DNA of 64,000 nucleotides from Labilibaculum filiforme (GCF_002843315.1 NZ_MVDD01000001.1:372001-436000); one strand, 5' to 3'; shown: positions 27,320-36,183, counted from the first letter of the stretch. Translations and numbers: made by a program. Notes: a model not told the origin generated them from the letters alone.

Positions 27320-27329
27320 ATTTTTATTG

Positions 27330-27360
27330 TTTATCCCCTACGGGGAATATTTATATCTAC
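27330..27360. repeat. Palindrome D, copy 1
   Basis: TCCCC-TAC-GGGGA, a perfect 5-bp stem, just upstream of the transposase start. Related sequences with decayed stems occur at 27456 and 27703. Confidence 0.75.
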
Positions 27361-27379
27361 CTTATATTTTTCTACAATA

Positions 27380-27485
27380 CAATAACCGCTACGCGGTATA
27401 AAAATGCAAATTCGCTAGAATGGGCAATTTTAAATTTTCCATTCAGCAGTAGGAGTTTATCCCCTTAAAGAGAATAATTACACCT
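27380..27485. repeat. Palindrome set, copy 2 (A, partial C, broken D)
   Basis: A is perfect here (ACCGC-TAC-GCGGT) with ~45 bp of shared 3' flank. C has lost its left arm (only GTAGGAGT remains) and D its right arm. No B is present. Confidence 0.65.
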
Positions 27486-27496
27486 TCGCTATCTTT

Positions 27497-27733
27497 TTCT
27501 ACAATACAATTAGCGCTAGGCTGTAAAAAAACGCCCTCTATTTTCTTCTGCAATAGTATTTACATTAAGAAAATACCTTTCTCATTCAAATTATAAGTCA
27601 CAAAATTGCTCGTAGAGCATTAGGTATTGTAGAAATACAATATCAACCGCATTATTTTTACTCTGTAGGAGTTGTAGCATTAAAATTAAACATGCATTAG
27701 CCGTTTATCCCCCAGAGGGAATATATACATCTC
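27497..27733. repeat. Palindrome set, copy 3 (eroded A, B, C, D)
   Basis: The eroded A keeps the flanking TTTCTACAATACAAT of copy 2. B is identical in its stem to copy 1. C is ACTCT-GTA-GGAGT with one wobble pair. D keeps a 4-bp stem. Confidence 0.65.
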
Positions 27734-27815
27734 TTCAACAAAGCTATAGTATAGTGCTGAGAAAAATTCACATACAAATTTCTGAATCACTGATTTCTAA
27801 ATAACTCCTATCCTA

Positions 27816-28370
27816 TTACTTCCCTTTTGAATCGAGAATTTCAAAATACCCGGAAGTGTGAATATAATTACTTTTGCTCGTTACCCAGAACTCCATTTCT
27901 TCGGCAGTTGATTTTTTATTCTGATACTGAGATGAATCATATTTTAACTTCTTTCGCATTTTCGGACTCAAATATTCAATATCCATTTCTAGGGCACAAG
28001 TATCTTTTTCATTTACAACTACAAGAGGTGCTACTTTTAATTTATCGGGATTCTCCAAATAAGTATAGTAAGCCAATAACTTTTGAATGTTGGTATGATA
28101 CTCTTCCAATTTCGACCGATCGACCTCAACTAACTCCTCCTCGGATTGATAATACACTTTTAAGAAATATTTATCGTCTAGTTTTATAATTTGACCTGAT
28201 TCGAAAGAAGAATCTTCAATATCGGCAAACAATAAATAAGTTTGTTTCTCGGCTAAATCGATAGTGTCGCCAATGGCAGGATGTAGAACAATAATATCCT
28301 TTTGGGCAAAAACTGAAAGGGTCCCAAAAAGAATCAATGTATTGAGAAGCACTGTCTTTACGAATTCCAT
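27816..28370 (-). CDS. Secreted protein of unknown function, paralogue 1 of a tandem pair
   Basis: About 184 aa from the chosen ATG, with a signal peptide ending in TLSVFAQ. The mature part is acidic and Lys-rich. I do not recognise the family. A 123-residue core matches the neighbouring gene at all but two residues, while the N-terminal 15 and C-terminal 45 residues are unrelated. An ATG nine bases upstream is possible, but the chosen start gives the better signal peptide. It follows paralogue 2 by about 16 bp on the same strand. Confidence 0.65.
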   Translation of the reverse strand: MEFVKTVLLNTLILFGTLSVFAQKDIIVLHPAIGDTIDLAEKQTYLLFADIEDSSFESGQIIKLDDKYFLKVYYQSEEELVEVDRSKLEEYHTNIQKLLAYYTYLENPDKLKVAPLVVVNEKDTCALEMDIEYLSPKMRKKLKYDSSQYQNKKSTAEEMEFWVTSKSNYIHTSGYFEILDSKGK

Positions 28371-28386
28371 AGCGTACAATTTTTAA

Positions 28387-28938
28387 TTATTTCTTTTTCT
28401 TATCTGATGCGTAAATCAAAAAATGACTCCCGGTCTTGATATAATTTTCCTGATCATCACCCCAATAGCCTATTCGTTCAGCATCTGATTTTAAAACTTG
28501 ATATCGATAGGAATCCTTTCTCAACTTTTTCTTCATTTTCGGACTCAAATATTCAATATCCATTTCTAGGGCACAAGTATCTTTTTCATTTACAACTACA
28601 AGAGGTGCTACTTTTAATTTATCGGGATTCTCCAAATAATTATAGTAAGCCAATAACTTTTGAATGTTGATATGATACTCTTCCAATTTCGACCGATCGA
28701 CCTCAACTAACTCCTCCTCGGATTGATAATACACTTTTAAGAAATATTTATCGTCTAGTTTTATAATTTGACCTGATTCGAAAGAAGAATCTTCAATATC
28801 GGCAAACAATAAATAGGTTTGTTTCTCGGCTAAATCGATAGTATCGCCAATGGCAGGATGTAGAACAATAATATCCTTTTGGGCAAAAACTGAAAGGGTC
28901 CCAATTAAAATCAAAAGACTCACTACCAGGTATTTCAT
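28387..28938 (-). CDS. Secreted protein of unknown function, paralogue 2 of a tandem pair
   Basis: A 183-aa protein with a signal peptide (residues 1-19, ending SVFA). The core G13-M135 is almost identical to paralogue 1 at both protein and DNA level (28534-28902 against 27957-28325, only a handful of base changes). The C-terminus (KKDSYRYQ onward) differs and ends in Lys-rich DKKKK. It is the first gene of the pair. No domain is recognised. Confidence 0.65.
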   Translation of the reverse strand: MKYLVVSLLILIGTLSVFAQKDIIVLHPAIGDTIDLAEKQTYLLFADIEDSSFESGQIIKLDDKYFLKVYYQSEEELVEVDRSKLEEYHINIQKLLAYYNYLENPDKLKVAPLVVVNEKDTCALEMDIEYLSPKMKKKLRKDSYRYQVLKSDAERIGYWGDDQENYIKTGSHFLIYASDKKKK

Positions 28939-29334
28939 GATGTTTAAATATTAAGTGCAGTTTTCCATTAAACTTCTTTACAAGATAAATCTAATTAATT
29001 AAAAGACAAACGACTGACATAATTGAATAAATTATGAGTAAACAGTAGCAACTTGTACTGAATCAATATTCAAATAATTTCATACTAGAAGCATTCGAAT
29101 TAATCCCTTGTAATACATTCTCACTCCCTTAAGCTACATTCAGATTCCCGCGAGCTACATTTCAACTCTCAAGACTTACATTTGCATTCCCTTTACCAAC
29201 ATACAAACTCCCTTAAGCTACATTTACACTCCCTCGAGCTACCTACCAACGCCCTTAAGCAACATTTTGTACTATTTCGATGAATATTGAGAAGGATTAG
29301 TAAACTACACCAAAAAAAAACAAGCTACTGCATA
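28939..29334. other. 396-bp non-coding stretch with a 21-bp tandem repeat
   Basis: No intact gene. The right half is an eight-unit degenerate repeat; the left half, next to paralogue 2, is AT-rich promoter-like DNA. Confidence 0.7.
29102..29269. repeat. Eight degenerate tandem copies of a 21-bp unit
   Basis: Units begin at 29102, 29123, 29144, 29165, 29186, 29207, 29228 and 29249, each exactly 21 bp. The consensus is ACTCCCTTAAGCTACATTT plus two variable bases. The unit length is a multiple of three; on the - strand one frame reads SLRECKC-like heptads, but it is broken by stop codons. Confidence 0.85.
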
Positions 29335-30363
29335 CTATCTTTTTTGGCGAAAGAATGACTTAAATTTTCTCTTCTGAATGGATAGTTTCAACTTGGTCAT
29401 TCGAAGGTACTGATGCGTTCTTCGGCTCATTTTTTCTTTAAATGTGATGCGTTCCGAAATAATAAACTCGTTTAATATTTTAGCAAATTCGGGAGATCGC
29501 AAATAACCATAGGATTTATGAGGATTGGCAACTCCATTTATTTCGTAATTATTTACCACTAAGAAATCAATTGGTTTCACTCCAAACTTATTCTCGGAAA
29601 AATCATCGGCTAATTGGTAATTAAGCGCAACCTTGTCTAGAATATCAGAAAAATTATACCAATACTTCACCACCGAGGGAGGTGTAGCCATGAAACTTTG
29701 CCCGTTTAATTTTTGCCTTTGCTCGGCAGCAATTTTCCCAACAACAATTGGCAGACCTAAAGGAGAACCTATGGTAATTAAGGTATGAATTTTTAGGTGT
29801 TCGGCTAAAAACGTTAGCACATCAAAAGCAATAATTGACCCCATTGAATGCGCAATTAATAAAATATCATCGCACTTATATTTCTCCAATACTCTTAACA
29901 GCCTTTCTCTTATCAGGTCTTTTGTTTTTGTGCTTGTTGTTAGTTCTTCGAGTTTTTCTTCCTTATAATACTTCTCTAAATCCTGAAAATAATTACTTAA
30001 AATAGAATCTGTAATGAAAGAATAGTTTAAGGTAAAATCTTCGTTCAGAAAAATTCGGTTTAGCTGTCGATTTAAAAAACCAATGATCTTTTTTCTTGTA
30101 TCATGATTCTCTCTTACTGGCTCTTTACTAGGTTTTGCATAAATTTCGTCGAGGTAGTAAGGACTCTCTTTATCCTTTTCGAACTGATTTAAGGGCTTAT
30201 CATGCAAAATATCCGCCCAATAAACCATTTCATGTTTTGGTAAATCAGCTTTGTAATTATTCTTTTTTAGACCTTCAATCATGGCACGCTCCCACCAACG
30301 CTCCAGTAAGTCTTTTGGTGGTTTATTGCCTAAACCATGAATTTGAATGATAACATTTGCCAT
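29335..30363 (-). CDS. Alpha/beta hydrolase (lipase/esterase-like)
   Basis: A 342-aa protein without a signal peptide. IIQIHGLGNKPP at residues 5-16 provides the oxyanion-side HG motif. The nucleophile elbow is A171-H172-S173-M174-G175, with Ser173 as nucleophile. The C-terminus is strongly basic (KLSIQKRKFKSFFRQKR), perhaps a membrane or nucleic acid contact. It resembles lipase-like proteins of the PGAP1/LCAT kind at the elbow only. The substrate is unknown. The glycerophosphodiesterase gene lies 12 bp upstream on the same strand, so the two may act together in phospholipid turnover. Confidence 0.8.
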   Translation of the reverse strand: MANVIIQIHGLGNKPPKDLLERWWERAMIEGLKKNNYKADLPKHEMVYWADILHDKPLNQFEKDKESPYYLDEIYAKPSKEPVRENHDTRKKIIGFLNRQLNRIFLNEDFTLNYSFITDSILSNYFQDLEKYYKEEKLEELTTSTKTKDLIRERLLRVLEKYKCDDILLIAHSMGSIIAFDVLTFLAEHLKIHTLITIGSPLGLPIVVGKIAAEQRQKLNGQSFMATPPSVVKYWYNFSDILDKVALNYQLADDFSENKFGVKPIDFLVVNNYEINGVANPHKSYGYLRSPEFAKILNEFIISERITFKEKMSRRTHQYLRMTKLKLSIQKRKFKSFFRQKR

Positions 30364-30375
30364 TACTAACTCTTC

Positions 30376-31149
30376 CTATTTACTGTGTAAATTTTTATTT
30401 ACTTGTTTCGTGATCCATGCGGCACGGTCGGTAGTAACCCCATCAATTCCAAAACTAATTAGCATTTCAACCTTTTGCGGACTATTAACAGTCCAAGTGT
30501 AAACTAGCAAGCCCGCATTTTGAAATGCTTTAATGAATTTTTTTGTCAGCATTTTCCCCGCCCAAACATCTACTCCATCCAACTTTAGTTTTTTCACCTT
30601 TTTAATCAGCCGTTTTTTAGAGGTCCAAATTAACCACCATGGCAAATAATAATCGAGATCCAACAACCATAGCATTCTATATTCGGGCATTATTTTTTTT
30701 GCTTTTGCAAGCGTACTACTCTCAAAAGCAATAATTTCTATTTGTGAGTTTTGAAGCTTCGATGCCTCCAAATCACTTTTTAAGTGGTTCAATAAATCTG
30801 AATTACTTTTTATTTCGATAATCAGTTTCCCATGTTCAGGTACCGTTTTTAATACCTCCTGTAAGGAGGAAATATGCTCTTCGCTCCACTTTGTATCTTT
30901 ATAGGAACCTGTATCCAACATTTTTAGCTCCTTAAAAAAAGATTTTTTAATAATCATTTTTCGATTGGAAACCCGTGCAGTATCCTCATCGTGAATCACC
31001 ACAATCTGCTTATCCTTGGTCATATGAATATCAATCTCGACAGAAGAAGCTCCACGCTCCCAAGCTAAATTGATTGCTGCCAGTGTATTTTCTGGAGCAT
31101 CAAAAGATTCTCCGCGATGAGCAATTATAAGATCTTTCCAATTTTTCAT
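30376..31149 (-). CDS. Glycerophosphodiester phosphodiesterase family protein
   Basis: It hydrolyses glycerophosphodiesters to an alcohol and glycerol-3-phosphate. The 257-aa TIM barrel has catalytic H11-R12-G, E20, the E38-I-D40 metal ligands and H53 (VVIHDE). No signal peptide is present, which points to a cytosolic enzyme. It is the first gene of a pair with the alpha/beta hydrolase. The length is normal for the family. Confidence 0.9.
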   Translation of the reverse strand: MKNWKDLIIAHRGESFDAPENTLAAINLAWERGASSVEIDIHMTKDKQIVVIHDEDTARVSNRKMIIKKSFFKELKMLDTGSYKDTKWSEEHISSLQEVLKTVPEHGKLIIEIKSNSDLLNHLKSDLEASKLQNSQIEIIAFESSTLAKAKKIMPEYRMLWLLDLDYYLPWWLIWTSKKRLIKKVKKLKLDGVDVWAGKMLTKKFIKAFQNAGLLVYTWTVNSPQKVEMLISFGIDGVTTDRAAWITKQVNKNLHSK

Positions 31150-31248
31150 ACAATACTATATTACCAAGTGAAAATAATAATTGTTTATCATTTACAAATG
31201 AAAAAAAAAAGTTTTTTCCCCTTACCAGCAAAGAACAGCGCAAAAGCT

Positions 31249-32328
31249 TTATTCGAAAGCGTAGGACAATGAAAATACGTTGGAATATTTTGCAATGGAT
31301 TGATCACCAATATCTGTTAAGGCATAATCTAACCGGAAATTTTTATAACAAATGCCTAATCCTAAATTGGGCTGAAAGGTCCATGACTTAGTTTGATCGA
31401 AATCCGTTTCTTCCTGAAAATTACTAACTCCGGCACGTAGAAATAGAAACTGCTTATAGGAAACTTCCCAACCAAGATGAGGATCGATACTAATTGGATC
31501 TCCCTGAATTAAAACATTTCTTTGTCCGTCGAAAGTCATATCCATGTCGAACTCAGTTACAACCGAAAATTTGTCTGAAACAGTAAACTCCCGACTCACT
31601 GCAAGAATTAATCTTGGCAAAGTAATTTCGGTAGAATTTTCAGGTATTTCGTTACCCGTTAACTCAAACACCTCTTCCAAATCGCCGGTTTTAAACACCC
31701 ATGCATTAAAGGTGCTAGTGGCATCTCTTAGAACAGCTCCCATTCGCCATTTCCCTTTTCGGTATGTTCCGGCAAGGTCGAATCCAAATCCGTAAGCCGA
31801 AGCAAAATCGCCCGTGTGTCGGTAAATAATTTTCACATTTCCTCCAACGCTCAATCCTTCAATACGAGTTTTTCGGGAGTAAGAAAAAAGAAATGCGTAA
31901 TCGGCTGCCGAGAAAGTTGTCACCAAATCGTAACGAATATTCCCATCTTTATCGATTAATTCGAGTGTGTTCGGAATATCATCAACGCCATAACGGAACA
32001 AACTAAGGCCAACAGCACTTTTTTCATTAATTTTCATACCAAAACCTAAATAATCGTAGGCCGACAATCCTCCAAAATATTCAGCATGCATCACCGAAAC
32101 ATCAAACTTTGTCTTTAAATCGACTAAATTAGCAGGATTCCAATACGAAGCTTCCACATTATTTTGCGAAGCAATGGTTGCGTTTCCCATTCCAAAAGAT
32201 CTTGCACCAACTCCAATAGACAGAAATTCATTACTATATGTTGGAGCCGAAGTCTGACCAAACACGGAACCAGCAACACATAAGCAAATAAAAAATGCAA
32301 TAATTCTGGGCAAATAGGTAATTTTCAT
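31249..32328 (-). CDS. PorV/PorQ-type outer membrane beta-barrel protein
   Basis: A signal peptide (to SVFGQ) is followed by the typical start ARSFGMGNATIASQNNVEASYWNPA and repeated amphipathic strands ending in a C-terminal aromatic residue (LSYAFE). This is the pattern of PorV/PorQ and UPF0164 proteins, FadL-like barrels that in Bacteroidota may serve type IX secretion or lipid transport. I placed the start at MKITYLPR. An upstream ATG in the same frame adds 16 residues that break the signal peptide. It is divergent from pssA; no other por genes are in the window. Confidence 0.8.
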   Translation of the reverse strand: MKITYLPRIIAFFICLCVAGSVFGQTSAPTYSNEFLSIGVGARSFGMGNATIASQNNVEASYWNPANLVDLKTKFDVSVMHAEYFGGLSAYDYLGFGMKINEKSAVGLSLFRYGVDDIPNTLELIDKDGNIRYDLVTTFSAADYAFLFSYSRKTRIEGLSVGGNVKIIYRHTGDFASAYGFGFDLAGTYRKGKWRMGAVLRDATSTFNAWVFKTGDLEEVFELTGNEIPENSTEITLPRLILAVSREFTVSDKFSVVTEFDMDMTFDGQRNVLIQGDPISIDPHLGWEVSYKQFLFLRAGVSNFQEETDFDQTKSWTFQPNLGLGICYKNFRLDYALTDIGDQSIAKYSNVFSLSYAFE

Positions 32329-32405
32329 AGAAAGGTAAAAATAGTATGCTTTTTTTAAACTTGTGCATACTGTCACGAGAAATCATAAGTTTCAAAAAAA
32401 ACCAT

Positions 32406-32413
32406 TATTTTTG
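32406..32413 (+). promoter_or_regulatory. Putative -7 element of pssA
   Basis: TATTTTTG matches TAnnTTTG, 27 nt before the chosen pssA ATG. This placement supports the downstream start. Confidence 0.45.
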
Positions 32414-32440
32414 TGGCTTACTATACAAAAAACGAATTTT

Positions 32441-33196
32441 ATGTCCGAAGCAAAAGGAATTATCAAACACATTCCCAATTCAATTACTTGTTTAAACCTA
32501 TTATCAGGATGTACTGCAAGCCTTATGGCAATGGAAGGCTACTTAGTTCCTGCGGCTTTTCTGATTCTTTTAGCCGCTCTGTTTGACTTTTTTGACGGCT
32601 TAGTTGCTCGAGTACTCAAAGCATACTCACCAATCGGTAAAGATCTTGATTCTCTTGCCGATATGCTTAGTTTTGGTTTTGCTCCTGGAGTTATTGCTTT
32701 GGCTTATTTAAAAAGTGCTGTTTTAGGCAGTGCTTCGGCAGATATTGTGCTTACTGAGCTAAATTATTCACAAATAGCAATTTTATTATCAGCATTTATT
32801 ATTCCCATATTTTCAGCCTTACGATTAGCCAAATTTAATATTGATACCCGACAGACTTCTTCGTTTATTGGCGTACCTACTCCAGCAAATGCAATGTTTT
32901 GGGCATCACTTCCTCTAGTTTTATTTTATGGCAACTATCCATTTATTGAGGAGTGCTTATCGAACGAATACGTACTTATTGGTGCTATTTTAGTTAGCTC
33001 ATACCTATTGGTAACCGAAGTTCCTATGTTTTCTCTAAAAATTAAGAGCCTTGCCTGGAAAGAAAATAAAATCCGCTATTTATTCCTACTCACACTTGCT
33101 ATTTTAGCAATACTTTTTAAATGGTTAGTAATTCCAATGATTCTTTTTGTTTATATTATTTTCTCCTTTATCGAAAATTTAACAACTAAGGAATAA
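32441..33196 (+). CDS. pssA: CDP-diacylglycerol--serine O-phosphatidyltransferase (PssA)
   Basis: This enzyme makes phosphatidylserine in the membrane from CDP-diacylglycerol and serine. The CDP-alcohol phosphotransferase signature is complete: D49-x2-D52-G-x2-A-R57, G66, D70 and D74. About seven hydrophobic segments follow. The chosen start MSEAKGI gives the normal length. An in-frame ATG 78 bp upstream would overlap the putative -7 element and the divergent gene. It completes the cdsA-pssA-psd route to phosphatidylethanolamine within the window. Confidence 0.93.
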   Translation: MSEAKGIIKHIPNSITCLNLLSGCTASLMAMEGYLVPAAFLILLAALFDFFDGLVARVLKAYSPIGKDLDSLADMLSFGFAPGVIALAYLKSAVLGSASADIVLTELNYSQIAILLSAFIIPIFSALRLAKFNIDTRQTSSFIGVPTPANAMFWASLPLVLFYGNYPFIEECLSNEYVLIGAILVSSYLLVTEVPMFSLKIKSLAWKENKIRYLFLLTLAILAILFKWLVIPMILFVYIIFSFIENLTTKE

Positions 33197-33219
33197 GACT
33201 TTAGCTTTTAGATATTAAA

Positions 33220-33258
33220 AAAAAGGCTAAGATTGCATGTACAATTCTTAGCCTTTTT
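33220..33258. terminator. Bidirectional terminator between pssA and the CPBP protease gene
   Basis: A 13-bp stem (33220-33232 with 33246-33258) with A and T tracts at its ends, between converging genes. Confidence 0.82.
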
Positions 33259-33271
33259 CTATTGCCAGAAA

Positions 33272-34120
33272 CTAGTTTTCTTTTGGTACTTGATCTTTAA
33301 AATAGGATTCGAAAAACCGATACGATTGCCAAATTATAAATATTGCAAGAGCAAAAATAGATACTCGACTTATGATTCCAAATTCATATAAATCGGAGAT
33401 GTTCGACATATCCGGATAACGCATCATTAAATAAAAACTAATGCTGTTATTTATAAAATGAATAAAAATACACAAATAGAGCGATTTGGTTTTCCAGTAC
33501 AAATACCCAAGTGCAAAGCCAACTAATAATCCGACTACGAATTGCCACGGATTTAAGTGCAAAACACCAAAAAAGATGGAAGACCATAAAATTGCTTTCC
33601 AAGGCTTATAATTTCGTAGCAAACCATCGAGAACAATTCCACGCATTAACACTTCTTCCAGAATTGGCGCAGCAATAGCAACCGTTAAAAACCCATAAAT
33701 ATTTGGTTTAATTGCATTTTTAAACATCTCCACCAACCATTCAGGCATGGGAACCCAACTGGTAATTTCCATATTTACAAGCATAAATGCCAGGGTCATT
33801 ACAACTACTATCGGTATTAGAGCTATAGGGAAGGAATTTAAAGCTAAAACCCCTTTATTGAGCGGATTTTTTTTCCACCTTATTCTGGTAACAAAAATTA
33901 AAATAAGCAATGGTACTACATAATTTAGTAAGGATAATAAATCTCCTTCCATTTCAATTCCCATGATTTGCAATATTCCCAAGGGAATGCTATAGACTAT
34001 TACAATTAAAAGAAATAATCCAAGAATTCCCCATCCTTGCTGAATGCTGGGATAAGCCATTTTTACTTCAGATTCAAACTGACTTTCCTTTACATCCGTT
34101 TCTGTAATTATTTGATTCAT
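33272..34120 (-). CDS. CPBP family intramembrane metalloprotease
   Basis: A 282-aa integral membrane protein of the Rce1/CAAX-protease group. The catalytic motifs are E155-E156-xxx-R160, F184-xxx-H188 and H221-xxx-N225. About seven hydrophobic segments are visible. Its ATG overlaps the stop of the upstream transglutaminase-like gene by four bases, so the two are translationally coupled. The target is unknown; members process prenylated or bacteriocin-like peptides or act in signalling. Confidence 0.88.
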   Translation of the reverse strand: MNQIITETDVKESQFESEVKMAYPSIQQGWGILGLFLLIVIVYSIPLGILQIMGIEMEGDLLSLLNYVVPLLILIFVTRIRWKKNPLNKGVLALNSFPIALIPIVVVMTLAFMLVNMEITSWVPMPEWLVEMFKNAIKPNIYGFLTVAIAAPILEEVLMRGIVLDGLLRNYKPWKAILWSSIFFGVLHLNPWQFVVGLLVGFALGYLYWKTKSLYLCIFIHFINNSISFYLMMRYPDMSNISDLYEFGIISRVSIFALAIFIIWQSYRFFESYFKDQVPKEN

Positions 34121-36057
34121 TTCTCTGAGATATTTTTTACTTTTTTTATTACAACCTGCGTTTCCATAGTCTTTATCATTTCACTATAAAACTGACGTAA
34201 ATTCCCATAATATTCTTTTGAAAAGGAAGTGGTGTTTATTGAAAAAGTGGAACGAAGGCTAAGTTCCTTACCAATACCTTTAGATACGAGAGTGAATTCG
34301 CCACCATCATTAGGCAACTTTATTTTCTTCCCTTTTGGGAAATCTTCAAACTGAAACTCCTCTGGTAATATTAACTTCACTGTAAAAGTTGTAGCTCTTG
34401 GATAATTATAGTCGATTCGATATTGCCTTGTTTCTTGCAGAAAAGGATGTTTTAGATCTTTTGCGTTAAATAAATTAACATAGATATAATCATTATCTGT
34501 AGGTAAGCCACTCTCTAAATTAAGATTACATTCCATTTGTAATGAAGCACTTATATCATCCTCATTCGTTAAGGACAGAGAATCCTTTTGAAAGTTAAAT
34601 TTCTCCAAATCAAAGATATTCAACATCCACGATTCAACTCCATTTTCAGCTAATTCCTTTCGACTTTCGGAAGCAAAATAACCCATTTCCCGCACGCCAA
34701 GTTTACAAACAGGCTTTTCTAAATCCGAATAATTATAAGTCATCATTATGTCACGAGTATTTCTGTCATTTGGTACTATTTTAGTCCAAAAAGGCTTTTC
34801 GCTTTTTAATACAAATGTAAAATGATTCAAGTCATTTTCGGCAACTAAATTGAACGGCCGATAAGGGGAGGTAGCATTCAATAAAATTTGCTTGCCATAT
34901 AACTCAACAAAAGCAAGTACTTGATCGAACTGACTAAGTAAGGGATAGGTTTTTTGAATTAATCCCCGGGTATTTGATCTAGCTAAAGCAGGATAACATT
35001 CAAAACCTGCCTCTTGCAACAACAAAATAAGAAAATAGTTGACTTCAGCATTTGTGCCCACTTTTCCTTCCAGTACATTTGGAGGAGTATTTTCAGGAAA
35101 GATTCTATATTTTCCGTTCCATTTTATAGTAGTTCTTACAAAATCATAAATCTTCTCTAGCTTCTCCCACTCATTTTCATTCCCATTTAAAAAAGTTTCC
35201 AATTGCTTCTTTGCAAAATTTGTGCGACTTAAAAAGGCTACTTTTTCGATATATTCCTTAGCAAGTTGTTCATAGGTAGTCATTGAGTTAACAAATATAG
35301 GTGTACCTATCTTAGAATTTTTTTCCCGAGTAAAATACCCAGCTAACTGAAAACGCAACTGCTCTACAAAATCGTGATAATTATTAATATACGATTCCTC
35401 TTTTATTGATGGCATATCCGTCATGATCCATTCATTATTCGTAGACTGGGGATATTTTGCTTGTATTCTACTTCCAAACATCACCATATTGTATCGAAAT
35501 GATTCTGGCATATTCACTTTTAACGAACTATATAAAGTCGGTATTTCATCCTGAAAGTACCAAGTGTCCAAATAAGAATAGAAATGTGAGTTTGTTGTGT
35601 ATTTGTATTCAATTATGGATCCAACCTTCACATTAGGCATTGTAAATCGTACTTCTCCATAATCCTCATCAACATCTACATCGAATATAGATTTATTCGA
35701 AACCTCACTAACTTCGGATTTACCAAGATCATTCAAATTAATTGTTTGTCCTTTAACACCAGAAATACTTTCCAAATTATCTTTCCGATAATAAGGCAAT
35801 TTAATATTGGCTTGATCAAATCCACCCTCTTTCAATATTTTAATCCGAACATGATAAAAATATTGAATTACAGAATAATTCAGCTCAACAGTACAGGTTC
35901 TGCTAAGAATAACTGCGTTTGCTTCCTTTTCAAAAGAACATTTCTCTAGTGCGAACTCTTCCTTAGATATTTTACCAAACCGAACTCCTTTTGCACTTAA
36001 ATCACTTAATAAAAAAGGAAAGACAGTTAGTAATAGTAAAACTTGTAATTTTTTCAT
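34117..36057 (-). CDS. Secreted DUF3857 / transglutaminase-like protein
   Basis: About 646 aa from the preferred start MKKLQVLL (an ATG 18 bp upstream is possible). A signal peptide ends near LSAKG. A DUF3857 beta domain spans about 40-230. A transglutaminase-like papain fold follows (about 280-380), where the expected Cys region reads KVGTNAEVNYFLILLLQEAG, with Asn-Ala in place of the usual Gly-x-Cys. The catalytic cysteine therefore seems absent. The C-terminal beta domain ends at about 620. It is common in Bacteroidota, often in envelope-related loci; the role is unknown. Confidence 0.8.
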   Translation of the reverse strand: MKKLQVLLLLTVFPFLLSDLSAKGVRFGKISKEEFALEKCSFEKEANAVILSRTCTVELNYSVIQYFYHVRIKILKEGGFDQANIKLPYYRKDNLESISGVKGQTINLNDLGKSEVSEVSNKSIFDVDVDEDYGEVRFTMPNVKVGSIIEYKYTTNSHFYSYLDTWYFQDEIPTLYSSLKVNMPESFRYNMVMFGSRIQAKYPQSTNNEWIMTDMPSIKEESYINNYHDFVEQLRFQLAGYFTREKNSKIGTPIFVNSMTTYEQLAKEYIEKVAFLSRTNFAKKQLETFLNGNENEWEKLEKIYDFVRTTIKWNGKYRIFPENTPPNVLEGKVGTNAEVNYFLILLLQEAGFECYPALARSNTRGLIQKTYPLLSQFDQVLAFVELYGKQILLNATSPYRPFNLVAENDLNHFTFVLKSEKPFWTKIVPNDRNTRDIMMTYNYSDLEKPVCKLGVREMGYFASESRKELAENGVESWMLNIFDLEKFNFQKDSLSLTNEDDISASLQMECNLNLESGLPTDNDYIYVNLFNAKDLKHPFLQETRQYRIDYNYPRATTFTVKLILPEEFQFEDFPKGKKIKLPNDGGEFTLVSKGIGKELSLRSTFSINTTSFSKEYYGNLRQFYSEMIKTMETQVVIKKVKNISEK

Positions 36058-36183
36058 AGACATACAATTAGGCATGTCAAGTTAACAAAATACATTTATA
36101 TCGTAAATGAATTTATTCCTTATACACTTTAAAATATCTTATATAGAATTATTACAAAGAACCATCCCTTTTTTTACCACAAA

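Larger units (their letters stand above)
26730..27733. mobile_element. RAYT transposase locus with three ordered sets of short palindromes
   Basis: Four palindrome types occur in fixed left-to-right order A-B-C-D, and the order is repeated three times. Each intact one has a 5-bp stem and a 3-nt loop of GTA or TAC. Copy 1 has A at 26730, B at 26782, C at 26832 and D at 27330, with the transposase between C and D. Copy 2 has A at 27380, a half-eroded C at about 27445 and D at 27456; B is missing. Copy 3 has eroded A at 27507, then B at 27602, C at 27656 and D at 27703. Sequence around the palindromes is also conserved, for example ~50 bp after A in copies 1 and 2, and 29 of 30 bp around B in copies 1 and 3. 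Confidence 0.8.

Noticed and set aside
29102-29269. Heptad-repeat protein on the - strand of the 21-bp array
   Set aside because: Stop codons occur in all three frames and there is no start context.
32363-32440. 26-residue N-terminal extension of PssA
   Set aside because: It overlaps the -7 element and the divergent gene's leader, and gives a non-family N-terminus.
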